Positions 1 to 7,869 are shown, counted from the stretch's first letter. The stretch is 25,264 nt of DNA from CAVRZY01 sp963725415 (GCA_963725415.1 CAVRZY010000271.1:1-25264), one strand, 5' to 3'. The notes: generated by a model not told the origin, from the sequence alone. Numbers and translations are program-made.

Positions 1-1822
1 GGTCTTCCCCCTGTAGTTTCTGAGTAAGTATCTGTTGTGCAACAAGATGGGCAGCTTTGGGGCGTTGGATTGTAGGCATGTAATTATTGCTGTAGCTATT
101 GCATTTTAGCTGCAAGTGTGATATTATGTCAGCATGTACGTGGCCACTGTTCCCAATCGCTCCTCCCCGCCCGCCATCCTCCTGCGCCAAAGCTATCGCC
201 AGGGCGGCCAGGTCAAGTCCCGCACCCTGGCCAATCTCTCCCACTGGAACCCTGCGCGCATCGAGGCTCTCCGCCGCGCCCTGCGCGGTGACTTTGACCA
301 CCTCCCGGCCGAACCCGCCAGCGGCCTCATCTTCGGTCTCCTGTATGCCCTCAAGCAACTGGCCGAGTCCCTCGGCCTCAGCACCGCCCTCGGCAAAACC
401 CGCCTCGCCAAACTGGCCCTGTTCCTGGTGCTCGCCCGCGTTGCCCACCGGGGCTCCCGCTTGTCCGCCGTGCGCTGGGCCGAAGATCACGCGGTCAGCG
501 AAGTGCTCGGCCTCGGCTGCTTCGACGAGGACCACCTCTACGCCGCCCTGGATGATCTGTGCGCCCGCCAAGAGCAGATCGAACAGGCCCTGTACCGGCA
601 GTACCTGCGGCGTCACAGCGCTCCACCCACCCTGTTCCTTTACGACGTCACCAGCAGCTACCTGGAAGGCCAGCACAACGCCCTGGGCGATTACGGCTAT
701 CCACGCGACGGCAAGCGCGGCAAGCTGCAAATCGTCATCGGCCTGCTGGCCGACAGCGAGGGCGAGCCGCTGGCGGTGCGGGTCTTCGCCGGAAACACCG
801 GCGATCCGGTAACGGTGGTGGGTCAAATCAAGATTCTGCAAAGCCAGTTCGGGGTCGAGGAGCTGGTGTTTGTGGGCGACCGGGGAATGGTAAAGAGCAA
901 GGGCAAGCAGGCGCTCAAAGAGGCCGGGCTGCACTATATCAGTGCGCTGACGGATCCGCAGATTCGGCGCTTGCTGGGGGAAGGAACGTTGCAGATGGGC
1001 TTGTTCAGTGAAGAGGTGTGTGAAGTGGAGGCCGACGGTTTGCGCTATTTGCTACGCAAGAACGAGCTCGAGGCGGCGCGGGAACAGCATCGCTTGGAGG
1101 ACAAACTAGCCAAGCTGAAGGGCAAGGTTGAGCAGCGCAACCAGCAGGTGCGGAAGTCCCCGCGCTGCCAGCCGGAAGCGGGTCCGCGGAACTTGCAGCT
1201 CTGGGTGGCCCGCCACAAGCTCAGCGGGCAGGTGGAACTGCGCTTGGAAGGACGAACGATGGTGCTGGAGCGCAACCAGCCGGCCATCGACCGGGCCCTG
1301 GAACTGGCGGGCTGCTACGTGGTGGTGAGCGACGTTCCCAAGCAACAACTGAGCGGGCAGGCGGTACACGACAGTTATGTGAGCCTGCAAAAGGTGGAGC
1401 GGGACTTTCGGCAACTGAAGACCGGCCTGCTGGAAGTGCGGCCGGTGTGGGTGCGGAAGGAGAGCCGTACGCGGGGCCACGTCTTCTGCTGCATGTTGGC
1501 GCTCAAGATCAGCCGCGAGATGGAGCGCCGGCTGCAAGCCAGGTTCGGGACAACGGACACCGATCCCCACGCTACCACCCTGCCGGATGCCATGGCGGCA
1601 CTGTGCCGGCTGTGCCTGCTGGAATACCAGATCGACGAGAAGACCACGCTGATGCGCCTGCCCAGACCGGATGCGCGGCAGAAAGAAATCCTTGCGGCGC
1701 TCCGCGTTCAGTTGCCCGAGAAGTAGGCTGTAGGCAGAAGTCAATCGTCGGGGCGAACCAGTAACCGAAGTCCAGTCAGACAGATACCGGCCGAAGTCCG
1801 CTCACCCACCGGGGGAAGATCC
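1..1822 (+). mobile_element. IS1634-like insertion sequence
   Basis: A single long transposase gene is flanked by short imperfect terminal inverted repeats. The left end starts GGTCTTCCCCC at base 1. The right end at 1811-1822 reads, on the reverse strand, GGATCTTCCCCC, so nine bases (TCTTCCCCC) match exactly. Length of about 1.8 kb fits the IS1634 family (DDE, IS4 superfamily). The left end coincides with the window edge, so neither the exact boundary nor a target-site duplication can be confirmed. The transposase is intact, so the copy may be active. The element sits beyond the 3' end of dnaE2 and interrupts no visible gene. Confidence 0.6.
134..1726 (+). CDS. IS1634-family DDE transposase
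   Basis: This 530-aa protein would cut and rejoin the ends of the surrounding insertion sequence. A DDE triad is visible: D171 in LFLYDVTSSYLEGQ, D249 in VFVGDRGMV and E422 in KVERDFRQLKT. The long gap between the second D and the E carries a beta-strand-rich insertion, as in the IS4/IS1634 superfamily. The N-terminal stretch (about residues 14-40, ILLRQSYRQGGQVKSRTLANL) is the usual start of IS1634 transposases, which supports the ATG at 134, although no strong ribosome binding site precedes it. Length is normal for the family and there are no internal stops. It is the only mobile-element gene in the window. Confidence 0.9.
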   Translation: MYVATVPNRSSPPAILLRQSYRQGGQVKSRTLANLSHWNPARIEALRRALRGDFDHLPAEPASGLIFGLLYALKQLAESLGLSTALGKTRLAKLALFLVLARVAHRGSRLSAVRWAEDHAVSEVLGLGCFDEDHLYAALDDLCARQEQIEQALYRQYLRRHSAPPTLFLYDVTSSYLEGQHNALGDYGYPRDGKRGKLQIVIGLLADSEGEPLAVRVFAGNTGDPVTVVGQIKILQSQFGVEELVFVGDRGMVKSKGKQALKEAGLHYISALTDPQIRRLLGEGTLQMGLFSEEVCEVEADGLRYLLRKNELEAAREQHRLEDKLAKLKGKVEQRNQQVRKSPRCQPEAGPRNLQLWVARHKLSGQVELRLEGRTMVLERNQPAIDRALELAGCYVVVSDVPKQQLSGQAVHDSYVSLQKVERDFRQLKTGLLEVRPVWVRKESRTRGHVFCCMLALKISREMERRLQARFGTTDTDPHATTLPDAMAALCRLCLLEYQIDEKTTLMRLPRPDARQKEILAALRVQLPEK

Positions 1823-2058
1823 GTCAGACAAATCCCCTTTTATCGTACAGAAGTGTGCGAATGTCAACAGAAACCGTGAGCTTGCCATCCCCACTTTCTT
1901 TGACCGGGCCAATGCGGGCACGGTAATTCGGGTACAGGCAACGAATTTCGCAAAAGCGGCGAAATTCAAGCCTGTCCCCGAATTACGCGAATTGTGGAGT
2001 TGCCCGCTGTGGGATTGGGGGATGGCAAGAGGCCATGAGTGGATGCGCCCACGGGTGC
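1727..2058. other. Intergenic region with IS end and palindrome
   Basis: This 332-bp gap lies between the transposase stop and the 3' end of dnaE2, which converge. It holds the right end of the insertion sequence (to about 1822), about 60 bp of lower-GC sequence, and the 149-nt imperfect palindrome described separately. I see no convincing ORF, and no classic terminator with a T-run, although the palindrome could act as a bidirectional transcription barrier. Confidence 0.6.
1881..2029. repeat. REP/MITE-like imperfect palindrome A
   Basis: The outer arms are CTTGCCATCCCC (1881-1892) and its exact reverse complement (2018-2029). The inner arms are 1923-1951 and 1959-1986 around a 7-nt loop. 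They pair through GTAATTCGGG, then T or G, ACAGGC, a short mismatch, and GAATTTCGC. The inner core (GGGTAC on one arm, GGGGAC on the other, followed by a purine-rich CA stretch) resembles the core of the palindrome at 17053-17194. This suggests one family of hairpin-forming intergenic repeats. Such elements are often mobilised in trans by REP-associated tyrosine transposases; none is present here. Confidence 0.6.
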
Positions 2059-5000
2059 TCAGTGGAAGTCGTGGGAAATAGTCGCCATGGTTGGGGCCGG
2101 CAGGGGCAAGATGCGCTGCGCCTTCACTGAAACCACGTTGTCCTGGTGCTGCATGGCGCCTTCGATGAATAGAAAAGGCTCCTCGACGAGGACCAGGCGG
2201 TAGCTTTCGAAGACGTCGGGGGGGACGATCACGTTGACGATGCCGGTTTCGTCTTCCAGGCTCAAAAAGACGAAGCCGTTGGCGGTGCCGGGGCGCTGGC
2301 GGACGATAACGCAGCCGGCCACGCGGGTGGAGCGGTCGTTGCGCATGCGCTGGAGGTCGATGGCCCGGGTGACTCCCAGCGCGTTCATTTCGGTCCGGCG
2401 GTAGGCCATGGGGTGCGGGCCGAGAGTGAGTCCCGTGCCGCGGTAGTCGGCGTCCAGGCGCTCTTCGGGGGTCATCGAAGCCAGAGGCGAGGCGGCGTTT
2501 CCCTGATCCAACCCTTCGAACAGCGGCCCGGCGAGCCGCGCCGCGCGCTCCGTGTCCCAGAGCGCATCCCGACGGTGCTTGGGCTGAATGAAGTTCAAGG
2601 CGCCCACCTCGGCCAGCTTTGTCAACTCATCCTTGCGGAGTTCGGGGACGCGGCGGGCCAGGTCGTCGATGCTTGAAAACGGATGCCGCGCGCGCTCCCG
2701 TGCGATGGCCCGCGCCGCCTCCTCCCGCAGCCCCTTTACGTACTTGAGTCCCAGCCGGATGCAGTTGGGATCAACCACCGTGCACGCCCACTCCGACCGC
2801 GTCACGTCCACAGGCTTGATGATCAAGCCGTGGCGCTGGGCGTCCTTGATGAGGGTGGAGGGGTGGTAGAAGCCCATGGGCTGATTGTTCAGCAGGGCGG
2901 CGGTGAAAGCGGCCAAATAATGACACTTCAGGTAGGCGCTGGCGTAGGCCAGCAGGGCGAAGCTGGCGGCGTGGGATTCGGGGAAACCATACATGGCGAA
3001 GGCGGTGATCGACTGCACGATGGTGTCCTGGGTTTTGCCGGTGATGCCATTGCGGTCCATGCCGCGGCGCAGCTTGACCTCGACCTCCTTCATGCGCGCC
3101 TCGGAGCGCTTATGGGTGAGGGCGCGGCGCAACTCCTCGGCCTCACCCCCGGTGAAGCCCGCGGCGATCATGGCCATCCTCAGCAACTGCTCCTGGAAAA
3201 TCGGGACACCGAGGGTGCGGCGGAGGACCGCCTCGAGTGATGGATGGAGGCACTCGGGAGGTTCGCGGCCCTGCCGGCGCTTCAAGTAGGGATGCATCAT
3301 TTTACCGGCAATCGGCCCGGGGCGGATGATGCCGACCTGCACCACAATGTCGTAAAACCGGGTGGGGCGGAGGCGGGGAAGAGTGGCCATCTGGGCCCGG
3401 CTCTCGACCTGGAACATACCCACCGTATCGGCCTTCTGGAGCGCTGCGTAGACCAGCGGATCGTCCGGCGGAAGATGCGCCAGGTCCACTTCTTCCCCGT
3501 AGGTCTCGCGGATCAACACCAGCGATTCCTCGAGCACCGCCGTCATCCCCAAACCGAGCAGGTCCACCTTGATGATGCCCAGGTCGGCGCAGTCGTCCTT
3601 ATCCCACTGCACCACCACGCGGCCGGGCATGGTAGCGGGCTCCAGCGGAACCACCGAATCCAGTTGTCCCTGGCAAATCACCATGCCGCCGGAGTGCTGG
3701 CCCAGGTGTCGCGGCAGGTCCTGAACGCCCAGGTAGAGTTGCCGGAATTTCTGGATACGCGGGTCTCGGAGGTTGAGGCCCGCGTCACGGAACTGGCGCT
3801 CGCTGGTGTCGGCGGGGTCGTTCCACTCCCAGGCCCGCACCAGGCTGGAGAGGCGGCTCAGCGCCTCCTCGTCGAACCCCAATACCTTTCCGACCTCGCG
3901 GACCGCGGAACGCCCCCGGTAGGTGATGACGTTGGCGGTCATGGCAGCGCCCAGTTTCCCGCAGCGTTCGTAGACGTACTGAATTACGCGCTCGCGGCGT
4001 TCGCCGCTAGGCAGGTCGAGATCGATGTCCGGCCACTCGCCGCGCTCCTCGGAAAGGAAGCGCTCGAACAGCAGGTCCATGCCCACCGGATCGACTGCGG
4101 TGATTCCGAGCGAATAGCAGACGGCGCTGTTGGCCGCCGAGCCGCGCCCCTGAGCCAGGATGCCTTCCCGGCGGCAGAACTGAACGATGTCCCAGACGAT
4201 GAGGAAATAACCGGCCAGGTTCAGTTTTTCGATGAGGGCCAGCTCGCGCTCGATCTGGCGCCGCGCGCGCTCGTGGTAAGGGCGATAGCGCCGGCGGGCG
4301 CCCTCATCGGTGCGCTGGCGCAGGAACGACATCATAGTTTCATCTGGCGGGACCGGATACCTGGGGAATTCATAGCCCAGATCGGCCAGCGAGAAGGCCA
4401 GCCGCGAGGAAAGCTCGGCGGAGTTGGCGATGGCTTCTGGCAGGTCGGCGAAGAGGCGCGCCATTTCCGTGGGGGACTTCAAATGGCGCTCGGAATTTTT
4501 GGCCAGCAGGCGACCGGCGGTCTCGAGCGTGACCTTGTTGCGGACCGAGGTGAGCACGTCCAGGATTTCGCGCTCGGCGGCGGTGGCGTGGCAGACGCCG
4601 TTAGTGGCAACGAGAGGAAGCTTCAAACTGCGCGCAACTTCGATGAGGGCCTGGTTGCGGGCTTCCTGTTCCCGGTCGAGATGGCGCTGGAGTTCGACGT
4701 AGAGATTGCCCGGAGCGAAGGCGTCCCGGAGCCGTTCCAGACGCCGGCAATCCAACTCGGTGGTCAGGCAGATCAGCCCTTGAGCATGTTCCGCAATCTC
4801 CTCCGGCGTGGCGGCGCCTTCGCCCTTGCGGGCGCGCAGCTTCAGGCGCGTGATCAGGCGGCAGAGGTTCCGGTAGCCTGTGCGGTTCTGGGCAAGCAGA
4901 GGATAAATGCGGCCGTCGGTGCCGGTGACCTCGGCGCCGATGTGTGCGCGGATGCCGGCTTTCTTGGCCGCGGAGTGGAAGCGGGGCGCGCCGTAGACTC

Positions 5001-5124
5001 CATCCCGGTCCAGCAGCGCCATGGCGGGAATTGCATGTTCGGCGCAGCGGCCGCCAGGTCCTCGGGAAGCGAAGCACCCCGCAGGAAGCTGAAGGCGGAG
5101 CGGGCATGGAGACTCAACGTACAT
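2059..5124 (-). CDS. dnaE2: Error-prone DNA polymerase III alpha subunit DnaE2 (ImuC)
   Basis: This is a C-family polymerase of about 1021 aa that performs damage-induced mutagenic synthesis with ImuA and ImuB. An N-terminal PHP domain is followed by the palm, with catalytic aspartates in PDIDLDLPSG (about residue 365) and KVDLLGLGMT (about 520), then the fingers and a C-terminal OB fold (about 910-990, RVAGCVIVRQRPG). I chose ATG 5124 (MYVE), preceded by GGAAG about 9 bases upstream, because DnaE2 proteins begin MYVELH. The frame stays open to 5226, but that extension looks non-coding. From 5112 to about 5044 the conserved PHP start (LHARSAFSFLRGAS, then LPEDLAAAA) is found only in another frame. 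One extra T near 5112 and one missing base near 5044 shift the frame and then restore it. Either about 23 residues are scrambled or these are sequencing errors. It is the last gene of the imu operon. Confidence 0.93.
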   Translation of the reverse strand: MYVESPCPLRLQLPAGCFASRGPGGRCAEHAIPAMALLDRDGVYGAPRFHSAAKKAGIRAHIGAEVTGTDGRIYPLLAQNRTGYRNLCRLITRLKLRARKGEGAATPEEIAEHAQGLICLTTELDCRRLERLRDAFAPGNLYVELQRHLDREQEARNQALIEVARSLKLPLVATNGVCHATAAEREILDVLTSVRNKVTLETAGRLLAKNSERHLKSPTEMARLFADLPEAIANSAELSSRLAFSLADLGYEFPRYPVPPDETMMSFLRQRTDEGARRRYRPYHERARRQIERELALIEKLNLAGYFLIVWDIVQFCRREGILAQGRGSAANSAVCYSLGITAVDPVGMDLLFERFLSEERGEWPDIDLDLPSGERRERVIQYVYERCGKLGAAMTANVITYRGRSAVREVGKVLGFDEEALSRLSSLVRAWEWNDPADTSERQFRDAGLNLRDPRIQKFRQLYLGVQDLPRHLGQHSGGMVICQGQLDSVVPLEPATMPGRVVVQWDKDDCADLGIIKVDLLGLGMTAVLEESLVLIRETYGEEVDLAHLPPDDPLVYAALQKADTVGMFQVESRAQMATLPRLRPTRFYDIVVQVGIIRPGPIAGKMMHPYLKRRQGREPPECLHPSLEAVLRRTLGVPIFQEQLLRMAMIAAGFTGGEAEELRRALTHKRSEARMKEVEVKLRRGMDRNGITGKTQDTIVQSITAFAMYGFPESHAASFALLAYASAYLKCHYLAAFTAALLNNQPMGFYHPSTLIKDAQRHGLIIKPVDVTRSEWACTVVDPNCIRLGLKYVKGLREEAARAIARERARHPFSSIDDLARRVPELRKDELTKLAEVGALNFIQPKHRRDALWDTERAARLAGPLFEGLDQGNAASPLASMTPEERLDADYRGTGLTLGPHPMAYRRTEMNALGVTRAIDLQRMRNDRSTRVAGCVIVRQRPGTANGFVFLSLEDETGIVNVIVPPDVFESYRLVLVEEPFLFIEGAMQHQDNVVSVKAQRILPLPAPTMATISHDFH

Positions 5125-5125
5125 C

Positions 5126-5278
5126 TCAGTTTTCTTCCGTTTTCTTCTTGTGTTTGGCGAGCCGGCCGGAGGGGACCCTCTGTAGCTCCGTCTTCCGGTC
5201 CCGGTGCACGATCTGGGGCGGGGCATTGGGGATCCGCTTTTTGGGTGGCTTGATGATGATGGGCTTGATCTTCTTCAC
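5126..5278 (-). CDS. Small basic ORF between mazF and dnaE2
   Basis: This is a 50-codon ORF that I do not recognise. It starts with GTG, with GGAG 8 bases upstream, 3 bp after the toxin stop. It ends TGA one base before the dnaE2 ATG (TGAGATG), so translation is probably coupled to dnaE2. The product is strongly basic: it begins VKKIKPIIIKPPKKRIP and ends AKHKKKTEEN. About 42 of 50 codons end in G or C, as in neighbouring genes, which argues for real coding. It has no membrane segment or signal peptide. It could be a nucleic-acid-binding peptide, a partner of the mutasome, or a leader peptide that sets dnaE2 translation. Function is unknown. Confidence 0.5.
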   Translation of the reverse strand: MKKIKPIIIKPPKKRIPNAPPQIVHRDRKTELQRVPSGRLAKHKKKTEEN

Positions 5279-5281
5279 GGA

Positions 5282-5629
5282 CTAAACTCCGAGAAGCCTG
5301 CGTAGTTGTTCCTCTACAGCCGTCACCGTTCCGGAAGATATTGTTCCCAGCTTCTTCACGAATCGGTGCCTTGAAATGGAGCGGATATCATCGCACTTAA
5401 GAAACGCGCGCCTTGACAGCCCCGTCTCCTCGGGGCCTGCTTCCACGTGCAGGGGAATGTGTTTTTCCTTCGCGGTCATCGGAATAACGACATGGAGCTC
5501 GGCTGGGCCGTGATTGAAGAAGTCCACGGAGACAACCAGGCAGGGGCGCTTTCCGGCCTGCTCATGCCCCACAGGGTCGCCAAGATCCACCAGCCAGATT
5601 TCACCTCTGGAAGGTACAAGCGGCTTCAT
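5282..5629 (-). CDS. MazF/PemK-family mRNA interferase toxin
   Basis: This 115-aa protein has the PemK-like fold signature: SRGEIWLVDLGDPVGHEQ at residues 7-24, then GKRPCLVVS, and later RRAFLKCDDIRSIS. Members are endoribonucleases that cleave RNA at short sequences. The start ATG overlaps the antitoxin stop as ATGA, the usual antitoxin-first arrangement. It lies on the same strand between imuB and dnaE2 and so is probably co-transcribed with the mutagenesis genes, besides any promoter of its own. Length is normal and nothing looks broken. Confidence 0.9.
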   Translation of the reverse strand: MKPLVPSRGEIWLVDLGDPVGHEQAGKRPCLVVSVDFFNHGPAELHVVIPMTAKEKHIPLHVEAGPEETGLSRRAFLKCDDIRSISRHRFVKKLGTISSGTVTAVEEQLRRLLGV

Positions 5630-5874
5630 TCATCCTCCAATCCGTCCCTGAGAGTCGCCTCCCATTCCTGACGCTCTTCCAGCTCCTGCTTCCAGGCCTT
5701 TGGATCGGCTTTCAGAGCGGCGTAAGCGCGGTTTGTTTTTTCCCAGAAGACTCTCTCTTCATAAAGCCTCAGGGCTCTTTCCAGAACTGCCTGCATGGAA
5801 CTTCCTTCCTGCTGGGAGAGGGCGCGCAGGCGGTTCTGGACTTCTTTGTTGATCCTGACAGTGGAAGTAGACAT
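5626..5874 (-). CDS. Ribbon-helix-helix antitoxin of MazF partner
   Basis: This 82-aa protein starts STSTVRINKEVQNRLRALS, a beta strand plus helix typical of MetJ/Arc-type DNA-binding antitoxins. An acidic C-terminal tail rich in E and W (about residues 45-82) would wrap the toxin. ATG 5874 is preceded by a strong GGGAGG Shine-Dalgarno site. The gene begins 48 bp after imuB and overlaps the toxin start by 4 bp. RHH antitoxins normally repress their own operon through palindromes near the promoter; a TAGA-N3-TCTA site lies just upstream. The partner assignment is secure from the overlap. Confidence 0.88.
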   Translation of the reverse strand: MSTSTVRINKEVQNRLRALSQQEGSSMQAVLERALRLYEERVFWEKTNRAYAALKADPKAWKQELEERQEWEATLRDGLEDE

Positions 5875-5888
5875 ATCGCCTCCCTCTT

Positions 5889-5908
5889 ATTATATACTAG
5901 AAAGTCTA
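5889..5908 (-). promoter_or_regulatory. Candidate TA promoter and operator inside the imu operon
   Basis: On the minus strand a perfect TATAAT -10 box (5889-5894) lies 14 bp before the antitoxin start. Just upstream of it is the inverted repeat TAGA-CTT-TCTA (5898-5908). A -35 box at 17-bp spacing is poor (CATATC), so activity is uncertain. If functional, it would give the TA pair its own autoregulated transcription and would also drive the small ORF and dnaE2 without imuA-imuB. Confidence 0.4.
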
Positions 5909-5922
5909 CAAGATATGCTCCT

Positions 5923-7173
5923 TTAATCGTAGCTGCCTTCCACAAACCAGCCTCCGTTATGGCGGTCGAGGTAGATGCGGTAGAGGGCGCCGTCGCTAAG
6001 GGCTACGTCCCAGTCGTCGCGCGACCAAGCCTGGGCAGTCCACCAGTCGCCGGAACTGCGCCAGGGGCCGGCCACCGAACGCACCGTTCCACGCACGCCG
6101 CGCGCCAGGATGCGGGTCGGCCGGCCGCAGGGCGCCTCCACGTTGGCCTGGAGCGGGGGGCGGAAAAAGCGCAGGGCCAGGTGTAAATTTTGCCGCCCCG
6201 CGGCGATGGACAGGCCGGGATGCCTGTCCCTACTCAATCGAAAGGCGTTGGGGCGGTGGGTGTCCAGCAGTTCCGGCCAGCCCACGTTGTTTTCACCCAC
6301 CAGATTGGCAATGCGCGCCAGGGTCAGTTCTAATTTCTGGGGTTCAGGAGCCAGCGGAAGAAACAAACCGTTCTGGATGACGCGCGGGTTTACCGGTTGG
6401 GCGGAAAGTGAGACTGCAACCACCGGCCCCTGCGGAGGGTGGGAATCCAGGTCGAGCTGGAGCAGCTTCAGAAACGTCCGGCTGTCCCGCATGGGGAAGG
6501 GCAGGCGGAGCGCCCGCGCGTGTTCGCTCCGGTCTTCGAGCTGCAACTTCAACCGGAGTTCGTGGGTGGCCAGTCCCCGCGATTCCAACTCCGCAGAGAG
6601 CTGGTTGAGCAGGCGCGCCAAAATGAAAGAGAGCGGCTCCAGCAGCCCCACCGGGTATTCCAGTTCCATCGCCTGCTCGTAGGCGGGCGGGGGATTGGCC
6701 GGAACCAGCGGGCGGCAATCGGCGCCCCGCGCCAGTCTTTGAAGCCGGACGCCCTCCTGGCCCAGGCGCTCGCAAATCCCCGCTTCCGGCAGGGCCGCCA
6801 ACTCGCGGAAGGTTCGGATACCCCAGCGCGCCAGGGTCTCCGCAATTTCGAGCGGCGTAGAAAGGATTTCCACCGGCAGACTGCCCAGCCGTGCCGCTTC
6901 GCTGCCGGGCGGAATCACAGTGATTCCCGGGAAGCCCAGAGCCGCATGAATGGCCGCATCCGGATTGGAAGCCACGGCCACATTGGCCCTGAAGCCCAGC
7001 TCGGAAACACGCCGCGTGATGGTTTCCGCAAGCTCTTGCGGCGAACCGAACAAGTGAGCCAGGCCCTCGATATCCAGCACCACCGTGCCCGGAGCAGTCT
7101 CTTCCATCAGTGGCGAAAAATCGCGGGCGCAATCAAGGAGAGAAGCGCCGGGCGCGTGAATGCAGGCGAACAT
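5923..7173 (-). CDS. imuB: ImuB, catalytically inactive Y-family polymerase homologue
   Basis: ImuB is the scaffold that links the beta clamp, ImuA and DnaE2 in the mutasome. This 416-aa protein has the Y-family little-finger region and the typical ImuB C-terminus (WSRDDWDVALSDGALYRIYL, then GGWFVEGSYD). The start has only MFACIHAPG before LLDCARDFSP. ImuB proteins normally have about 70-80 residues of palm domain between these two motifs, so an in-frame deletion is likely near 7145. The LDIEGLAHLFG motif replaces the catalytic SIDE-like region of active Y polymerases. ATG 7173 lies 3 bp after the imuA stop and overlaps a GGGGTGAGG ribosome binding site. Coupling with imuA is evident. Confidence 0.88.
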   Translation of the reverse strand: MFACIHAPGASLLDCARDFSPLMEETAPGTVVLDIEGLAHLFGSPQELAETITRRVSELGFRANVAVASNPDAAIHAALGFPGITVIPPGSEAARLGSLPVEILSTPLEIAETLARWGIRTFRELAALPEAGICERLGQEGVRLQRLARGADCRPLVPANPPPAYEQAMELEYPVGLLEPLSFILARLLNQLSAELESRGLATHELRLKLQLEDRSEHARALRLPFPMRDSRTFLKLLQLDLDSHPPQGPVVAVSLSAQPVNPRVIQNGLFLPLAPEPQKLELTLARIANLVGENNVGWPELLDTHRPNAFRLSRDRHPGLSIAAGRQNLHLALRFFRPPLQANVEAPCGRPTRILARGVRGTVRSVAGPWRSSGDWWTAQAWSRDDWDVALSDGALYRIYLDRHNGGWFVEGSYD

Positions 7174-7176
7174 ACC

Positions 7177-7869
7177 TCACCCCAAGGCCTTCACTTCGAA
7201 GGCGGCAGCCGCCGAACGAGCCGGCTTGCGCGGCGTCACCCCCAGGCGTACGCCGCGCAGCAGCCGGGAGCAGCCAGATGCCCCAGACCAAGCCACGCCT
7301 TCCTGTTTCGTTTCCAGAATCAGGGCGGCGCAGGATTTGGCCCATGGCTCCGGCTCCAGAACCACCAGCGCAGTGGGCGTGTTTTCGATGGCGCGCTGGA
7401 AGCGGTACCAGGAACTGAGTGGGATGCGGTGCGCGATGCGCGCGGGAATATCTCCTAGGTCCAGAGCCACCAGCCCGAACCCGCCCCCCTGCACCAGCAG
7501 ATCCGCGGCCTTGAGCGCATGTTCCGGGTTTCCTCCGCAACGGACCCAGAGTAGCCGCTCCAGGGCCAGGCCCACCGCCGCGGCCGAGCCGGGATCGAAG
7601 GTGTCGCTCGCGTCCACCAGCGTGCAGGCTTCCTGGCGGGCTGTGGCCGCTGCCAAAATGGAAAGCAGCAGGCTGGTGCGCCCCGAGGAAGGCGGGCCGA
7701 AGATCTCGGTAATGGCCCCGCGCGGGAGGCCTCCGGTCAGCGAGTCCACTTCCGGGATGCCGGTCGAAACCAACCCCAGCGCCGGTCTTGGCCGGAAGGT
7801 CAGCGGGGCGGCAAACCGGCTCCCCAGGGCGGATTCGAGGTTGGCTTTTAAGACAACAGGGGAGGACAT
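7177..7869 (-). CDS. imuA: ImuA, RecA-like mutasome protein
   Basis: This 230-aa RecA-fold protein (shorter than RecA) is the first gene of the imuA-imuB-dnaE2 cassette. The phosphate-binding loop is GPPSSGRTS at residues 58-66, aligned with GPESSGKTT of RecA. The invariant lysine is arginine (R64), so ATP hydrolysis is doubtful. The preceding motif, GIPEVDSLTGGLPRGAITEI (37-56), is conserved in ImuA/RecA-like proteins. It lacks the RecA C-terminal region and the DNA loops. Start ATG 7869 has a weak AGGCGG site 7-12 bases upstream. It lies 63 bp after the SBBP gene on the same strand, with a GTTC/GAAC palindrome in between that may be a LexA operator. Confidence 0.88.
   Translation of the reverse strand: MSSPVVLKANLESALGSRFAAPLTFRPRPALGLVSTGIPEVDSLTGGLPRGAITEIFGPPSSGRTSLLLSILAAATARQEACTLVDASDTFDPGSAAAVGLALERLLWVRCGGNPEHALKAADLLVQGGGFGLVALDLGDIPARIAHRIPLSSWYRFQRAIENTPTALVVLEPEPWAKSCAALILETKQEGVAWSGASGCSRLLRGVRLGVTPRKPARSAAAAFEVKALG

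Noticed and set aside
5125..5226. N-terminal extension of DnaE2 upstream of MYVE
   Set aside because: DnaE2 family proteins start at MYVE-LH, a ribosome binding site precedes 5124, and the small basic ORF uses this DNA in another frame with better codon bias.
3244..5253. Open 669-codon frame on the plus strand opposite dnaE2
   Set aside because: It is an antisense shadow of a GC-rich gene: no recognisable domain, low-complexity composition, and dnaE2 with clear catalytic motifs covers the same DNA.
6439..7458. Open 339-codon plus-strand frame opposite imuB/imuA
   Set aside because: Antisense shadow; no start context or domain, while imuB and imuA are well supported on the minus strand.
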